DNA from: Urechis unicinctus
Taxonomy: Eukaryota > Annelida > Polychaeta > Xenopneusta > Urechidae
NCBI GenBank assembly: GCA_034190875.2
Contig: CM067349.1
Location: 27,828,897-27,892,896, forward strand
Reading direction: 5' to 3'
Length of the DNA: 64,000 nt
Part shown: in pieces, positions 17,345 through 31,837 of the stretch
Layout: every line of letters starts with the position of its first letter
Numbering within the stretch: the first letter of the stretch is position 1
Position numbers and translations under genes: made by a program
Notes under the pieces: model-generated
The model's input: only the letters and a program-made list of their open reading frames with translations
The model's database searches: none
What the model was told of the DNA's origin: nothing

Positions 17345-17764
17345 GAAATTAGTGTGTTGAATTTGATCGCAATCATAACAGTTAACGTATGCTTTATCTC
17401 GGGTCTTTTTATTTCGTTATCTCAAAACCAACGTTTTCCCCCTTTTTACCGCGTCATACCTTAATCGAGTACCTTTAGCTCAGTTGTTTGTGTTGATAAT
17501 ACGTGGATGCACAGCTCATCGATATTCTATTTCAGCTACTTGATCTTGCTAATTCAATACGAGTAGTCCTGAAAAGCAGTTACTCGCGTATGCCAGCAAA
17601 TTTAGCGAAGTACTCAGCCTGGTAAACGTATTTAGCTGCGCTTCACCAGGCAATTTAACCTTTAAAACTTGCTTGCTCCTGTTGAACTTGCTATAACAGT
17701 GACGATAGTTTAATTTGACATCCATAAATGGTCACCCTTGAACAAACGGGTTTCGTTTTCATAC

Positions 17765-18490
17765 CAGATTGGGTCATATAAGGGTAGATACCAGTGATTG
17801 ACGAAAGCAATTTAATCAAAGTTATTGTGCCTCAGAGACCCCCATTTATGTTGTGTTGAATTGAGCGAGCAAAATGAATCCCATGGGGTAACGTTTTAAA
17901 TTTCATGATTACTGAATCACTAGCAGGGCTTCATACGGAGCCATTTGAAAAGCGGTATTCACAGCCACACGAGTCTTGCTACCAGAAGATGCATGCGCGG
18001 AAGATTAAACTGACAGATGATACTTTAAATGTGCTCCTTATGGCGTGGTGCAGACGAAGATACACTGGCCTTGCGATACTTGCTGTTATGAGGTAACACC
18101 ATACATGATAAATCGGGTACACCAAGGCAAAGCCGGCGATAATAAGTGCTGTTTACACAACCTCAAACTATTAAATGCGGGACCTCTAAACACATTAATA
18201 GCATCTGTCAAATTTGCTGCTAGTATAGTGCAAAGAGAGGGGAACAATCCGACCAATCAGTGTGGTAGGGATAAGCAAGCAGCTGAATAGACTTTGCATT
18301 TATATCGATTCTGAAAAGTAACTCGACAAAATGTAAACGATATACTGCTCAGAATGCGACAATAACCTGACGAGTTCACACAATAGTATCGCTGTTAGTG
18401 AATTACTTCTAGTTGGTGGTTTTTTTTTTTTTTTCACATTCTTGTCTCTTAAGCGTAAGTTTACTCAACCAACATAGGCATTTGCACCAT
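17765..18490 (+). repeat. Segmental repeat pair, left copy
   Basis: Collinear with 21,729-22,215. Anchors are GATTGGGTCATA, TGTGTTGAATTGAGC and CTGCTCAGAATGCGACAAT versus TTGCTCAGAATATGACAAT. The pair flanks the GA and ACAT satellites. Confidence 0.7.
18420..18434. repeat. Poly(T) run
   Basis: Fifteen T in a row, inside the left segmental copy; no matching run at the corresponding place in the right copy. Confidence 0.9.
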
Positions 18491-18502
18491 ATATACATAT
18501 AT

Positions 18503-18571
<69 letters not shown>

Positions 18572-18605
18572 GATAGAGGGAGAAAGAGGTGTTAAGAAAG
18601 AGAGA
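18503..18605. repeat. (GA)n microsatellite
   Basis: About 100 bases of GA dinucleotide repeat with GGGAGA and GATAGA interruptions near its right end. Confidence 0.95.
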
Positions 18606-19509
18606 GTGCGAAGGATGGATTCAAATATCAATAATCTCTATTTTGTCAATTTTGACATGACAAAGCTCGATATATTGCACGCAGTCAACGTAACACTCAC
18701 CCAGCAATATAACTAATAGTTCGGTATGAAAGCACGTTGACAGGTCATGCGTTCAGATGTGGTTGTTAGCACGAACTGTCACTTCCGTCCGTAATTGCCC
18801 CGTTACCTTAGCATCGCAACCCATATCAGATACTCATATATAACGTGTGCATTTATCAAGTAACCTGGCGTTAGCGGCGAAACATATAGCATTGAAGTTC
18901 GTTGAATAAATCATCACCTTTCAGCACATTTGGCTGACATTAATGTCGGCCCTATTAGGTCATAGAAGAGTATGTAATTGACATGTGTGTATGTTAGAGG
19001 CAGGTATATAGCGAGTAGTCAGTCCTTCCAAACGTAACGCCTCTGCCGTCATTACCTGATATACGCATCGCTATAACATTCTTCACGATTCGGACGCACA
19101 TTTCAGTTCACTTAATAAATACGGAAATTCTTAGGAAAGTCCCCCTTCCAATTGCAACTTGTATATCGACACCACATTCGGATATGCCCGACATGGGTTT
19201 CCTCATGTATCATATTTTACATCCTCTTGCTCTCTATTGCTATATAGCGTTATGAGCGGTACACTTCCATTTCGAAAGTACCTGATTCCAATTGCATCTT
19301 TCCAATTGCAATTATATCGACACACAGACACGAATTGGCGGACATTCCCGCGATCATGGGTACAAAACAGTGAAATATTTATATATATGGACCCTAATAA
19401 ACTATCCAATTCAAGGTGTAATAGTCGGATAATAACAATCATTGACCGTATTGCAATGTATATATATGCAATTAGGTATATTAAGCAATACTATGTCATG
19501 GTTGCCTAG
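18606..19509. other. Unannotated sequence
   Basis: No gene or repeat recognised; the 116-codon plus-strand frame at 19,159-19,509 has no recognisable domain. Confidence 0.5.
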
Positions 19510-19640
19510 TAAGTCTATATATATAGATATATATAGATATATATATCATAGATATATATAGATATATATATATATATGTATATATATTCTATATAGAGAG
19601 AGATATATATTTATATAGCATATATATATATAATATTCAG
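19510..19640. repeat. (AT)n / GATATA microsatellite
   Basis: Alternating AT with regular GATATATA and AGAGAGA interruptions. Confidence 0.9.
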
Positions 19641-19882
19641 AGATAGAGAAGAGAGGGAAAATCTTGTTGCCAAGAGATGGCAATACTCGACAATTTACAG
19701 CCATCAGCTATCATACCATATATCCCCTTGCAAGTGTGACTGATCACATACATGGAATTATTCAGGGCCGTAACTTTTTGTTGTATCTAAGTGGACTAGC
19801 GTAAATCATATTTTGTCTATTACCTGGACTTAGTAGAGAGGTTTTGATGAATGCTATATTGGCAGCTAGAGGCGTAACATTT

Positions 19883-20249
19883 CTACATACATAATCACAT
19901 AGATACATACATATATACATACATGTATATACATACATACATACATACATACATACATACATACATACATACATACATACATACATACATACAGAGATAC
20001 ATACATATATCTACATACAACATACATATATACATACATATACATATATACATACATACATATATACATAATACATACATATATTATACATATATACATA
20101 CATATATACATACATACATACAATAGATAGTCATACATATATATATATATACATACATACATACGTATATATACATTACATAGATAAATACATATATATA
20201 TATATATATACATGTATATATGGTATATATATATACATATAGGACATAC

Positions 20250-20280
<31 letters not shown>

Positions 20281-20311
20281 CATATATACATACATACTAT
20301 ACATACATACA

Positions 20312-20345
<34 letters not shown>

Positions 20346-21160
20346 CATACATACAGACTACATACATACATATATCTGATAGACCTGCTTATACAGGATT
20401 TATACCTGTTTCAAATACATACATTTATTCCACATAATTGCCATATCACAATACATACATACAGCTACATCAGGGTACATACTATACATACTTGCAAGTT
20501 TGTTTTGATGACATACATATGTCATAACTTTTTGTACATCTACATACTACATACATCACTATTAATTATCATAGTACACTTTTGATAGTAAGCTACATAC
20601 ATACATAACATACTATACATACATACATACATCCATACATCATACATCCCTCATACATACATACAGTACATACATACATACATACATACATACAGACATA
20701 CAGACATACATACATACATACATACATACATACATACATACATACATACATACATTCAGAACATACATACATACATACATACATTACATACATACATACA
20801 TACGTACATACAGTACATACATACGTACATACGTACATACATACAACATACGGTACATACTACATACATACATACATAAGTACATACATACATACATACG
20901 TACATACATACATACATACATACATACATACATACAGAATACATACATACATACATACATACATACATACATACATACATACATTACATACATACATACA
21001 TACATACTACATACAGACAGATACATACATATGTATACATACATACATACATACAGACATACATATAATTGTATATATATGTATACTGTAACATACATTT
21101 GTAGCAAATGGCTGTCGGAATACATACATACATACATACATACTATAAGTATTTTGTAGC
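19883..21160. repeat. (ACAT)n tetranucleotide satellite
   Basis: About 1.2 kb of TACA/CATA repeats in several blocks, interrupted by AT tracts and a non-repetitive piece at 20,380-20,600. The many Tyr-Val-Cys-Met frames here are artefacts. Near its right end, GTAGCAAATGG(C/A)TGTCGGA occurs twice (21,101 and 21,157). Confidence 0.95.
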
Positions 21161-21728
21161 AAATGGATGTCGGATATTTAAAGGCATCCATTCATGGTAA
21201 AACTATTTGCAAAGTCACATGCTACAGTTTAATTGGAGAAGATATCAGTTAATGACAAGCGTTGACGTCAGTTGGTTGTAAATCCAGCTAATTTCTTAGA
21301 TCTTGGAGGGCATTAATTATCGTTTAGATGCGACATTAAGAGACCTACTGCTACTTGCTGCAGACCTGTGACTGGCAATCGCTAATATACGGTTTCTTTG
21401 TCTCTCTCTTCCTCTCTCCCCTCGCGCTCTCTCTCTCTCACTAAATGCGTTCTCATATTTTGTGATGGATTACTATACTTTCATTTGTTTTTAAAACTAT
21501 CGTTTTTTTTTACACTGAAAATATCCAACCTTTCCAAGTATGGCATGATTCCCCTTTGGATACTTTGCTTTTCTCGCTATGTACACTACTTCGTGTGCTG
21601 AAAAGTAGGAGCAATGACTCATAGACATATTCAGCCAATATTAAACGATTCAATAATATCGATTCTCTCTGTTACCTCCTTTTGTTGAAAAAGAGGAACC
21701 CCCTGGAAATAGACCAATCGATTTCATA

Positions 21729-22215
21729 TATCCGATTGGGTCATACATTGAAACATCTAGGTGCGGTTTACAACTATTTTATCTTCCATCAGAGACCACA
21801 ATTGTGTTGAATTGAGCTAGCACAATGCGGCCCACCGGGAAACATTATTGAATTTTGCAATTTGTTCGCACAATTATACTGCTGATTGAATGCACATTGT
21901 TGTTTATTCCATATCACATTGCAATGGATTACGAAAAACTATCCAACTAAATCGATCTCTAAGCATAATTTTAATTAGCCAAGGGGGGAGGTATGGCCAA
22001 ATAATGGATAGAGGTGTTTGTATTTATTCCATTGCCGCAAGATGACTCATTAAAATGTATAAAATCTATTGCTCAGAATATGACAATTAATTGACGATTG
22101 CACAAAAGATTGTCTATAATGGGGAATTACGTCGCGCTGAATGTTTTCTATTTGTTACTTTCTATTATTTTAAGTGCAAGTACATGTCACCAACATTAGC
22201 ATTTGCGTGGACTTT
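21729..22215 (+). repeat. Segmental repeat pair, right copy
   Basis: Partner of 17,765-18,490, with the same order of anchors. The GA microsatellite of the left copy is absent here. Confidence 0.7.
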
Positions 22216-24930
22216 CGTGTGGCATAATATTGCAAGATATTTTTTTTAAAAAATGACGGTATTATTCGACTGGGAGAAGAAGGGTAATTTTGCGTTCGTC
22301 TATCCATGGTAATTGACAGCATTCAGCAACCATCGCAGAGCACAGTCTTTACGGGCATGAATCCATAAATATTCTAAACGGATTGCATAAATGTTTTGCC
22401 TCTTGTACATGTGACATGTGGTCATGACTGAAATGAGGTTGGTCCATTCACCCTCGTTCATCGTCCGTCACATTAGTCTACTAGTGGTCATCATTCACAA
22501 TGATGTAAACATCAGGCGTCATTCAAAGCAAGTGAGCAAATCTAATGGATATCGCGTGGATATTGCTGCACCGTCTAATTTCTGTCGGTTTTGCTATATC
22601 TGGTGTTTACATTCCCGATAAAAGAGCCCTTTGATTTCATTGCTGCAATCATGGTCTATTTCCCGCCACAATGAGGTCAATATTGCCGCTAATAACATTA
22701 GAATGTCATCTCATTGTATGGTTAGATAATTGCGTAAAATACTGACGTGATAGTATTCTTTAATCATTTGGCTTGTCTATGGACCCTCGTTTTTACCCAT
22801 CCACGATCAAATAAGCTAGAAGATGGTTGAATTGTTTCATAGTTTGTTATATTAAGCTCTGGCAGTAATTGTCTTCTACTACTGCACACTGACCATGTGC
22901 AGATGCCGAAAATCATTGTTTATAGAATTACCACCGAATGCTTGGATGTAAACTGCATTTTATCGGTCGACAAATCCATGTGATTATACCAAAAAGATCA
23001 GAAAGTTCGTCAAATTGGAATCACGCTCAATACCTGATATACTTGGAGAGACAAAAGAAGATTACGCAAAGAAAACCATTGCAAATTTTACCCTACCCCT
23101 GCAAGAAACATGTGTTTAATTAGACAAGTACTAGAACGTAATGTGCCAATGTACAAACGCTATCGTTATTGTGAGTATATACGTAATAAGCTTTTGTGTA
23201 TCAAGAAGGACCACAAGCACTGCGCTCTCATTGCCAAGTAGCACATGGTATTGGCTTAATGGCATACAGTCAATACAGATGTGTGCCTTTTTGTGCTTGT
23301 GGGCTTCTATTTGTATGCGTAGAGGCGCAGGTTGGATGGGGTAATGTTGATAGACTGTTGACATTAAGATTCACGTTTACGACATTTCTTCCACTTTGTA
23401 CACGTCACATGGCCCATTCATTATTGACGGAAGTGCCAGTATATATCGCAATAATTCTGTCAATGGAATGTTGATAATGAACGCATGGGGCAGGTGCAAA
23501 CATATTAATGTGGCTATATATTCATATGTCGATGGACATGATGTTATAGGCTCCACGAACTTAATATCATCGCTTTATATCTAGTCATCGTGCACGTATC
23601 ATGATACAGCTATGTCGTTCCATAGCTGCAAATATTTTGGACACGATGCTGTCCGATAAAGGCCGAAGTAAAGCTAAATAGCCTTTATATGCTTGCAAAA
23701 TCGATTTCCGAGAACTGCCCGTAATTTCTACTGATTATCTTTATAAAACCTTCTGATTATAGTGCTGCACACAAATATGTAGACCCTAATTTGCACCATT
23801 CTGCAGGACTACGTAAATTTCGATAGTTTAATGAATAAATCCACGACTCGCTTTGCGGCTTTTGTATCGTTTTTCAAGATTTTCAAACGAAAGAAATTAG
23901 ATATTGAGGCACGTTTAGAGGCAACACGATAAGTTCACAATTAAGTAACCTAAAGAAGCTCTAAACCTGACAATAATACATATTCACCATCAAATCATCC
24001 TTATTACGTTCACGAGGAGAATGGTCACGACTTACAATGACACTGTAAGAACTGCACAACTGCTTAGGGTGAGCAAGACAGTATTCTATTGCTGCCTTTT
24101 GACCTATAAGTTACATTTACTTAAACATAACATCATTTAATCCAGTGATTTATTCGCATGGATCGAAAACCCTCAGATTCTTTCACCATTTTTACCCAAC
24201 GTTTGATTGGACTACCAGCCTCTGATGTACTTCATAATGTCCGTCTAGCACATCGTTTCCGGGCAATACTGGGAGTGCATTTCCGCATACTTTGGGAAAG
24301 ACGGTATGTCATTTGAGTTACCGCAGCACGACAGTACATGGTGATATGAACACAACGCACCAAACTCTAGTCTTATGGCTCAAACACGATGTAATCCGGA
24401 TGTGCCTGTTATGGTCTGACCAGCACCGGAAAGTTGTACTATATGCTGCATGATAACATGGTAGTGTAAGCCTGCAGTAATGATGAACTGTTATATTTGA
24501 TAATGGCTATCAGTGTAGTCTCGTTGGAGTTATCCCTTGGTGTCTACAACCGTGCGTTTGTGAACATATGAGCTATGTAGCCTTTAAGCAAACAGTACAT
24601 CGGTTTGGTTTAATACGATTAACACCGCCGGCAATATGCTCTATTGATTGCATAAAGAATTGTTTAGGCCACGTGCGCTCCACAAATAGCAATGATCTGA
24701 TAACTATATCAACCTAGAATATTTCCAGAGTTCTGTGACATGAAATAGCCATATTGATTTATTTATCGCTTAATGGACCATCCACATCAGAGTCATTAGC
24801 TTAAACCGGTTTAGTGCAACTGCTCATTAATAATAACATCGATCAATAACAGCGTTCATACGAGTAATGTGCCATAGTGAATGCACAACAGTAATAAAAC
24901 AGCATGCTTTCTGAACTAACGTAACACACC
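22216..24930. other. Unannotated sequence
   Basis: Only short chance frames (at most 92 codons). No repeat family recognised. Confidence 0.5.
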
Positions 24931-24934
24931 ATTC

Positions 24935-25395
24935 GTGGATTTTACCACATCCGGACTCTCTTGCGTCTGTTTTGGTGGTTGCTATTTGTATAAGGATTGC
25001 TGGTGTTTGCTACATTTGTACTTCACTCACACATCCTCGGTCATTACGAAAAAGAGGTTGCAGTCACGATCCACTGTTCAGATGGCTGGAAATTTGCCAA
25101 TTCCTCCGACACTTAAGCGTATAAAGGGCGAGTTACGTTTAATAACGAACGAGAATGGAACAGTACTGTCCTGGGTATCGTTATATTGCACACCGTGCAT
25201 ATAAACGTGTGCTTGAACACTGTTCTTATTTATGTCTGTGTACGGAACTCCGCTCCTTTTCAAAGCAACACCGATACGAAGTCTACCCCAGCGCTTTTGC
25301 CCATGGCATACCACCGTGGGAACAAGATATGGCTTCATTCCCATCGTCGTGAAGAACTCACCGAACGGGCCAAATCTAATGAACCGCATCCTTGA
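24935..25395. other. ORF-dense, GC-richer island
   Basis: Overlapping frames on both strands (89, 103, 65 and 69 codons) in a segment richer in G+C than its flanks. The pattern resembles a transposon remnant, but no inverted ends or known domain were found. Confidence 0.3.
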
Positions 25396-26096
25396 TTAAA
25401 CACACATCTAATCTATTAACGGGGGACGCGAATGATACCCGATATTGCAGTCTGCTGCGATGACTACCGACTACATATTCATTGGTTCAGATGCATCCGT
25501 CCAATTGCCTCACACACTCAAGACTGTAATAATGTGGCAAGGCATGAGACATAGCGTCATGTAGCTAATGTGCAACTTGCAACCAATTACCAGTCGTTGG
25601 CAATAGTCAGCTTGCTTAAAGTCCTAACATAAACCCCCAAAAGACTATAATGCAATGCTGACATTGTATTCTATAGCGTTTATATGTATTCTAGGGGAGG
25701 GGATCGGTGAACATATTTTAATGTCATGCTGACATATTCTGGAAGATTGAACAGCGTCCTCGTTTTTGCGATTCATAACAATTATGAATATTTTGCACTG
25801 TCTTGTTGATTGATGCATACATTTGGCATGCTTTACAAAATATATGCAATCATGTGATACTCCGAACATTACACGGCAACCCTATCTCGAAATTCGTTTT
25901 CTGTGGTCGCCAAACTCTGACAACTCAATGGCCTGGAAGTCATTTGTTTAAATCTTGCATTCGCTGTGTCCGATTAAATGGTTTGTTCTGTGGGGATGTG
26001 AGTGATACTAGGTACAATTAAGCTACATCGTCTTCTGGAATACGTACTTCTCTCAGGCTATCTTTCAAATGCCGTGCTGAATAAATACTCCTTGCA
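25396..26096. other. Unannotated sequence left of the Harbinger-like element
   Basis: No gene or repeat recognised. Confidence 0.5.
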
Positions 26097-26099
26097 TAA

Positions 26100-27087
26100 T
26101 GCTACGTTAACACTATGTTCCCGGTGGCCATGGCAGCCCCGTTTCAGACCACCGTGGAGAAAACGGGATAAACGTGTGACAGCGCGGGGGAACGAGATAT
26201 GCAAACGTGACAGACCGTTATTGACGTGCATGCCGGGCCAGAATTTTAAACTGTCAAAAAATTTGCCACGGCAGCCAGGGTGGGGATGAGAAACGTAGTA
26301 GGTCGTAGTAAAACGGGGTTAACGCAATGACACGTGACAGTACGTAATAGGCCGTTACACAACTTATAAATCGTCCGTAGGGGGGCGGGAATCATATCTA
26401 ATTGTGAAAAGCGTTAATATCATCATTGCGGAGCTCCGTGGTGAGAATGGTTGCGTAGTGGCCTTGCTGCTGTCTTCTATCTTCCGTTAACCATGCGCGA
26501 ACCCACTGGGATCTTGGCCTTCTCCGCCTTCTTGGCCTTCGTCCTGCCTTGTGCACTGTTTGCATCTCCTGCTGGCCTTCTGGCTGACGCAAAGACATAA
26601 TAACCGCAGCAAACAAACAAGAAAACACAAAATCTTCATCATCTTGGGAATTCATCTTTACTTGTCGAAGTATTCTGATACAGTGATTGCTGTTGCTTGG
26701 GGGATTTTCTTTATACCGTGGACACAAACGTAATCCAAAGCTCTGCGGTGTTCGCGTTCGATGCATAGGGGCCTTGACAAAACGTGGAAAACGCATCAGA
26801 CCTGGATGAAGACGTGAACAACGTGAGGGATCCCATCAGAACGTATCGGACCGGGACGCAACGTACATGCATCCCTGGTAGACCGCGCCCGGACCTTAGT
26901 GCGCCTTGGACGAGCCACTTTTTCGCCCCTACGGCTTGTCACGGTTACCTTGATAAAACGTGAGGAAACTTAGCACAACCTAACAAAACTTGTTTAAGTA
27001 GACAAAAACGGCCAAAATCCCACGGCGCAATACGTTTCGGGCAAACGGGGCTGCCGTGGCCACCGGGAACATAATGTAAACGTAGCA
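26100..27087 (-). mobile_element. PIF/Harbinger-like DNA transposon, internally deleted (988 bp)
   Basis: Ends read TGCTACGTTAACACTATG on the left and, inverted, TGCTACGTTTACATTATG on the right, followed on both sides by CCCGGTGGCC and GGCAGCCCCG-like sequence. Flanks are TAA on the left (26,097-26,099) and TTA on the right (27,088-27,090), close to the 3-bp TWA target duplication of this superfamily. The interior carries the N-terminal part of a transposase frame on the minus strand. The same ends bound the 322-bp element at 50.2 kb. Confidence 0.8.
26398..26655 (-). pseudogene. Harbinger-type transposase, N-terminal fragment
   Basis: 85 residues starting MNSQDDEDFVFSC, then an Arg-rich stretch (GRRPRRRRRPRSQWVRAWL) and GHYATILTTELRNDDINAFHN before a stop. 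The W-V-R-x-W-L block followed by Y-x-x-L-x-x-E-L-R and F-x-N is typical of the region preceding the DDE domain in Harbinger transposases. The catalytic domain is absent: the frame stops exactly where the next block (F-x-R-M type) would begin. The Met at 26,655 is preferred over the longer frame from 26,796 because similarity begins after it. Fragment of a transposition enzyme, not expected to be active. Confidence 0.7.
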
Positions 27088-30000
27088 TTACTTCTTGAGC
27101 CCTTGCCATCCACGGTTCTTTTTTGGGGACATATTTGACAATATTGACGAGGATATTTGCAAGCGGGCGCCATCCATTGTACTCGAGAACCAAACAATAT
27201 GCCCGAAATAGGATATATTACCAACTGATAGATTATCATTATTCCATGCACGACAAGCATTTCCTCGTTCAAATTATAGCTATTATGAGGTACACATGGG
27301 TTATTATCCATGGTAATTTATGCAAAAGTGATAAGTTTCATTGATCAATTGAGCTAATTTCCTTTGTCAATGAATTCACAGGGTTCTGCTGGATGTCAAT
27401 CAATACATTTTGATCGATACTGACTCTCGAAAGGACCACTGCTAAGTCACACAAAAGAGAATATAGGCCTTCTGTGGATGTTCGCCAGCTAAATTATGCA
27501 CTGAAGAGACCGAAGCCTCGATTGCTGCTATAGCTATCACAGAGAAACTTAGCAGACAATGTTAAAAAGTAAGTCGGTGTTTTCGTGTCAACAGTTATAT
27601 TTCAAAACGCACGATTGCGTGACATTCAAGCGTTACGTTAATGGTTAATGCTAGTGTTATTGGCTTAGCGGTAATTTTCCAAATATCAAGACTAATTTAG
27701 CAAACAATCAATTAGCAAAACTGGTTGATTGCATTTATGTAAAAAATGGGGCTTATTAACTATTAGCAGCAATACCAAGCTTTTTCTTAAATGGGTAAGT
27801 TGTGCTTTGTTGCATGAGCTAATGAAATGTCGTCTCTACCCATACAATTGAGTAACCGTCGATTTGTAGCACATCGAAAGTACTACTCTATTCCCGGTAC
27901 ACTCACAATACCGTCAGCAGGTATCACGATCCAGGTATCGTATTGAAAACAGCCCGCTCAAATATGCTGCTTCTAAGGATGGCTTCGCTATGCACTGGTG
28001 GCCAAACCACTTGGTGATGAGATTAACAGGTATTGGCTACGGAGAGTGTATCGTGTATGTCACAAGCAAGACAACAAATGAGACCGTTGATGAAGCATTT
28101 TGAAACCGTTCCACGCGTTTTGATGGACACAGAATGGGCATTTCAGCATCGGTTTGCTGATCGTTATATAGCAGCTTCAGCTCAAAACAGTGAATATTTG
28201 AGGCTTTAAGTAAATACCCTCGGACCACACTCCAACACGAATTATGTCGTGACGTTCTAATGTACGGGTAGTGATATGAGTACATCAACGTTAATCAACA
28301 GCAAGCTCCTTACTGCAAAAGGCAAACACTGCTAAGTTCCCAAAGTTCATAAGAAAAATCGGAGCCCTTTTTGGTCGTTTGCTGCGAACCAGTGGGGATC
28401 ATGCAGCGAGGCACTATGAATAGTTACTTGGTTTGCTGGATTTACTTGGAGAAACCTGGATAAATGCACTCGGTATTGACCAGTACTATTTTCCACAAGA
28501 CTTATTAATGGCCACCCACTAGATAATGGCAATGCATGATCTGCCAGAACGATCGTATGATAGTAGACGTCCTCTATGAACACCACGTGTTTAATGTAAT
28601 AATTCTTAGAGATATATTTGATTATCGACAGGGTCATGTCCAAACGTTTTCCAGCAAGCATGCATTATCCAATTTTATTTTGGCCATTCAGTAAAATTCC
28701 GAACCACGATGGAATCTTGCTGTGGTGTGGATGGGGATTGGCTGGAGCTGCCCTCGAGGCAAGTCAGAGGGTAGATTTGAAAAATAGTCTATATCTAATT
28801 ACTGTGGGGAAATTCACACCTGAAAAAAGTACTAATTGATTTGAGAAGAATATTAACCTAACGTCAAATAAATGGCAAATAATATTGAAATAGATTAATG
28901 TAAGAGGTATCCATTTCTGTAATATAGATAAATGTCAATAAGTAGGTCAATCAGTTCGCCAACTCTCCCATGAAAATGATCGGTGCAATTTCTGCAGAAA
29001 AATGAACTGCTTCTTGCTCGAAGAAAAACCTGCATGTAGAATATTTACAGACAGCTGCGCGATGCACCACACAGCTGATCATTTCACACGGTGTGATAGT
29101 TGCTGCCATAGTCCCCCAGATCTTAACCGGCGTGCTTATTTCAGTGTCGCCACAGAATTCGACTGCATGAACTGCATTAACATTGTTAGTTTGTGCAATG
29201 AGATATTCCATCATAATGACAGCAGCATAGAAAAATTGTGGTACCCGTAAACATAATTAAAATTGCACCCCCATCCCAAGCCCTCGTGATTCAATTGGTA
29301 CGATATACTGCTTATAATTGATGTGCATAACGTATAATTTTGGCTTGTCATTTGCTACATAGACCCAAAACCATGGTCTTATTATATAAGTTCAGACTAG
29401 TAGAGCCATCACAGGTCAATAAGGTTGGATGAAATATTTGGCATGCGGATTAATTGTTATGCTCTAGGAAACTAAATCGCTTCTGAATGATGAAAGTAAC
29501 AATACACATGCTGCCTAATTTAATGTAAGTTTGGGTCTCTATGGGCATTCAATGGCTCTGCCTCTAGAACCAAACTTAAAACTTCGTGCGAGTTCCGATA
29601 ACCAGCACGGTTGATGCCAATAGCGGGAAATGTGTTATTTGCTACGTCGATAGATTACCACTAAATGTTCTAAAATCGCATCTTACGCATGCCATAGTTG
29701 GCAGCACCCTATAACCACCATATGTATGCGTGTGGTGGTGATGGAAGGGTAGCTTTGTGCCATGTTGTGATGCAGTCAGTGGTAATTCGTGTTCGCTCTC
29801 CTAATCAGCATCTGAGGTCGGAAACATCACATTTCGTGACATTGCATGTAATTGGGTCCAGTCATCATAACATGTCTGATTCTAGATAATGGCATCTCAT
29901 CACGACACCGATTTGAAGCTGCGCCTAATATACAGATAAGCGTGCTAAAGCCCACTCAAATACTAATCGCAATTGTTCCCTTTACTTAACACAGCTACCC

Positions 30001-31567
30001 TAATCATATAACGCTGTATCACGGGAACGGTTAGTTTTAGCATGTCCGTCGGCAATTACGAACACAATGTTATACATAGAACACAATCAATAATATGACG
30101 CCAGGTATTTATCATTGTTGTCATTGCTCGCGTACTGACGTCACAAAGCTACGTGTTTGACAGATCATGACATACAATACGTCACACTGGCGTCGCACTC
30201 AGAGGGGATGGGGGTTATAGTAACCAGTAAATTGCCGCATCACGTGACTGCTGACTTAAACCTCGATGGATTGAATGCTAAGAGTTTATAGCTACGATTG
30301 ACCTTGAATTCTTTGTTTGAGGAAAGCACAATGTGCGGCCTGAACAATTTATCAGCACCCTCTATTCTGTAATGTATCTGCGTCTACTATCTAATCACTG
30401 TATACGACTCCAGTGAATGAGATCAAACGTTGCCAGGGCATGTGAAATACGGTACAAGCGCCTGGTTTTGGCGAGTTATCTCATAATTGCTTTCACCAAC
30501 TCTCAATCATGCCGCAGGAATGCTTTTACAAGCAATTAGGCGACAGCACATATACACTTTCCAACGCCGATTGATATAAAACATCATCAAAGCCAATATG
30601 ATAGGTCAGCTCAAGACTTTGGCATACAATAACGCAATTATCTTATCTATTCATTTAAACTCTCTGTGTTTACAATTAGTGTGGTCAATACGCGCAAACG
30701 AATATCACAACGGTTGAATGGAGATGGACAGACGTATATCTGATTGTGCCTGATTGTGGGATATTGTTACTAATGCCATTACGTCTTTCAATCGTAACCT
30801 ATATAAGCAGTGAATATTTAATCTGTTGCGCGAATTTCCACAACGATCGGACTTTACTAATTGATTACCCACTTACTCAGTTTTAGATTAGCCGCAGATA
30901 TACCTGCAAAGATAAATTAACGGCGAGACAAGTTAGCCGAGACGGAATCGGGGATGGGTTTGAATGGACAGTGATGTTGAGCAATGACTAACCAGAATGT
31001 GTCCGATTAATTGTCAGGATAAGGACATTTCTCTGGCTAATTCATAAAAGCGCATTTTATATTTGATTAAGTCGAGCAGCTTATATCCTTTTTTTTCTCC
31101 GCAAATATCTTATGTGCATTATTGACAAATGCAACGTTTCATCAAAACATGGATTAAAGAAAATATATGTCATTGTGTTAATCTATCGATGCGTATCAAT
31201 GCAATTTCTGTTCCAACTATTGAGAGTGACACTCTCACATTGGCTCTTGTTGCATATATCCACCGTGTGGATTAACCATGACCATCAATTATCTAAATAG
31301 CCACCTAGCGCAAAGTTACTGCCTACCATACATGACAGGCGGCCATGACAAGAATGAGTTCGGTCCGTTTACCACCTTACTTACAGCGCTTGTTACTTTC
31401 GCCTGCTGGTCACCTACCTACACGATATGGTTAACCAAATAACTTCAAATATGGGATGTGAACTATTTTGATGCCACAATGAAATATTTTGCATCAGTCC
31501 AGCAAAACATTCTGTTTAACCTTCCGCATTGACGACGTAATAAATCACTAGCTCTCTATAAATATAC

Positions 31568-31615
<48 letters not shown>

Positions 31616-31749
31616 ATATATATATATAGATATATATAAATATAGATATTCATATATATATTTATATACATACATATTTATATATATATATTATATTTAT
31701 ATTTGTAAATATATATATATATATAAATATATATATTCATATATATATT

Positions 31750-31837
<88 letters not shown>

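Noticed and set aside
19762..21191. Long Tyr/Val/Cys/Met and Tyr/Ile/His frames on both strands
   Set aside because: Translations of the (ACAT)n satellite; no non-repetitive sequence or splice signals.
25078..25389. 103-codon minus-strand frame as a transposon protein
   Set aside because: No known motif. Several overlapping frames on both strands of the same GC-richer island suggest composition rather than coding.
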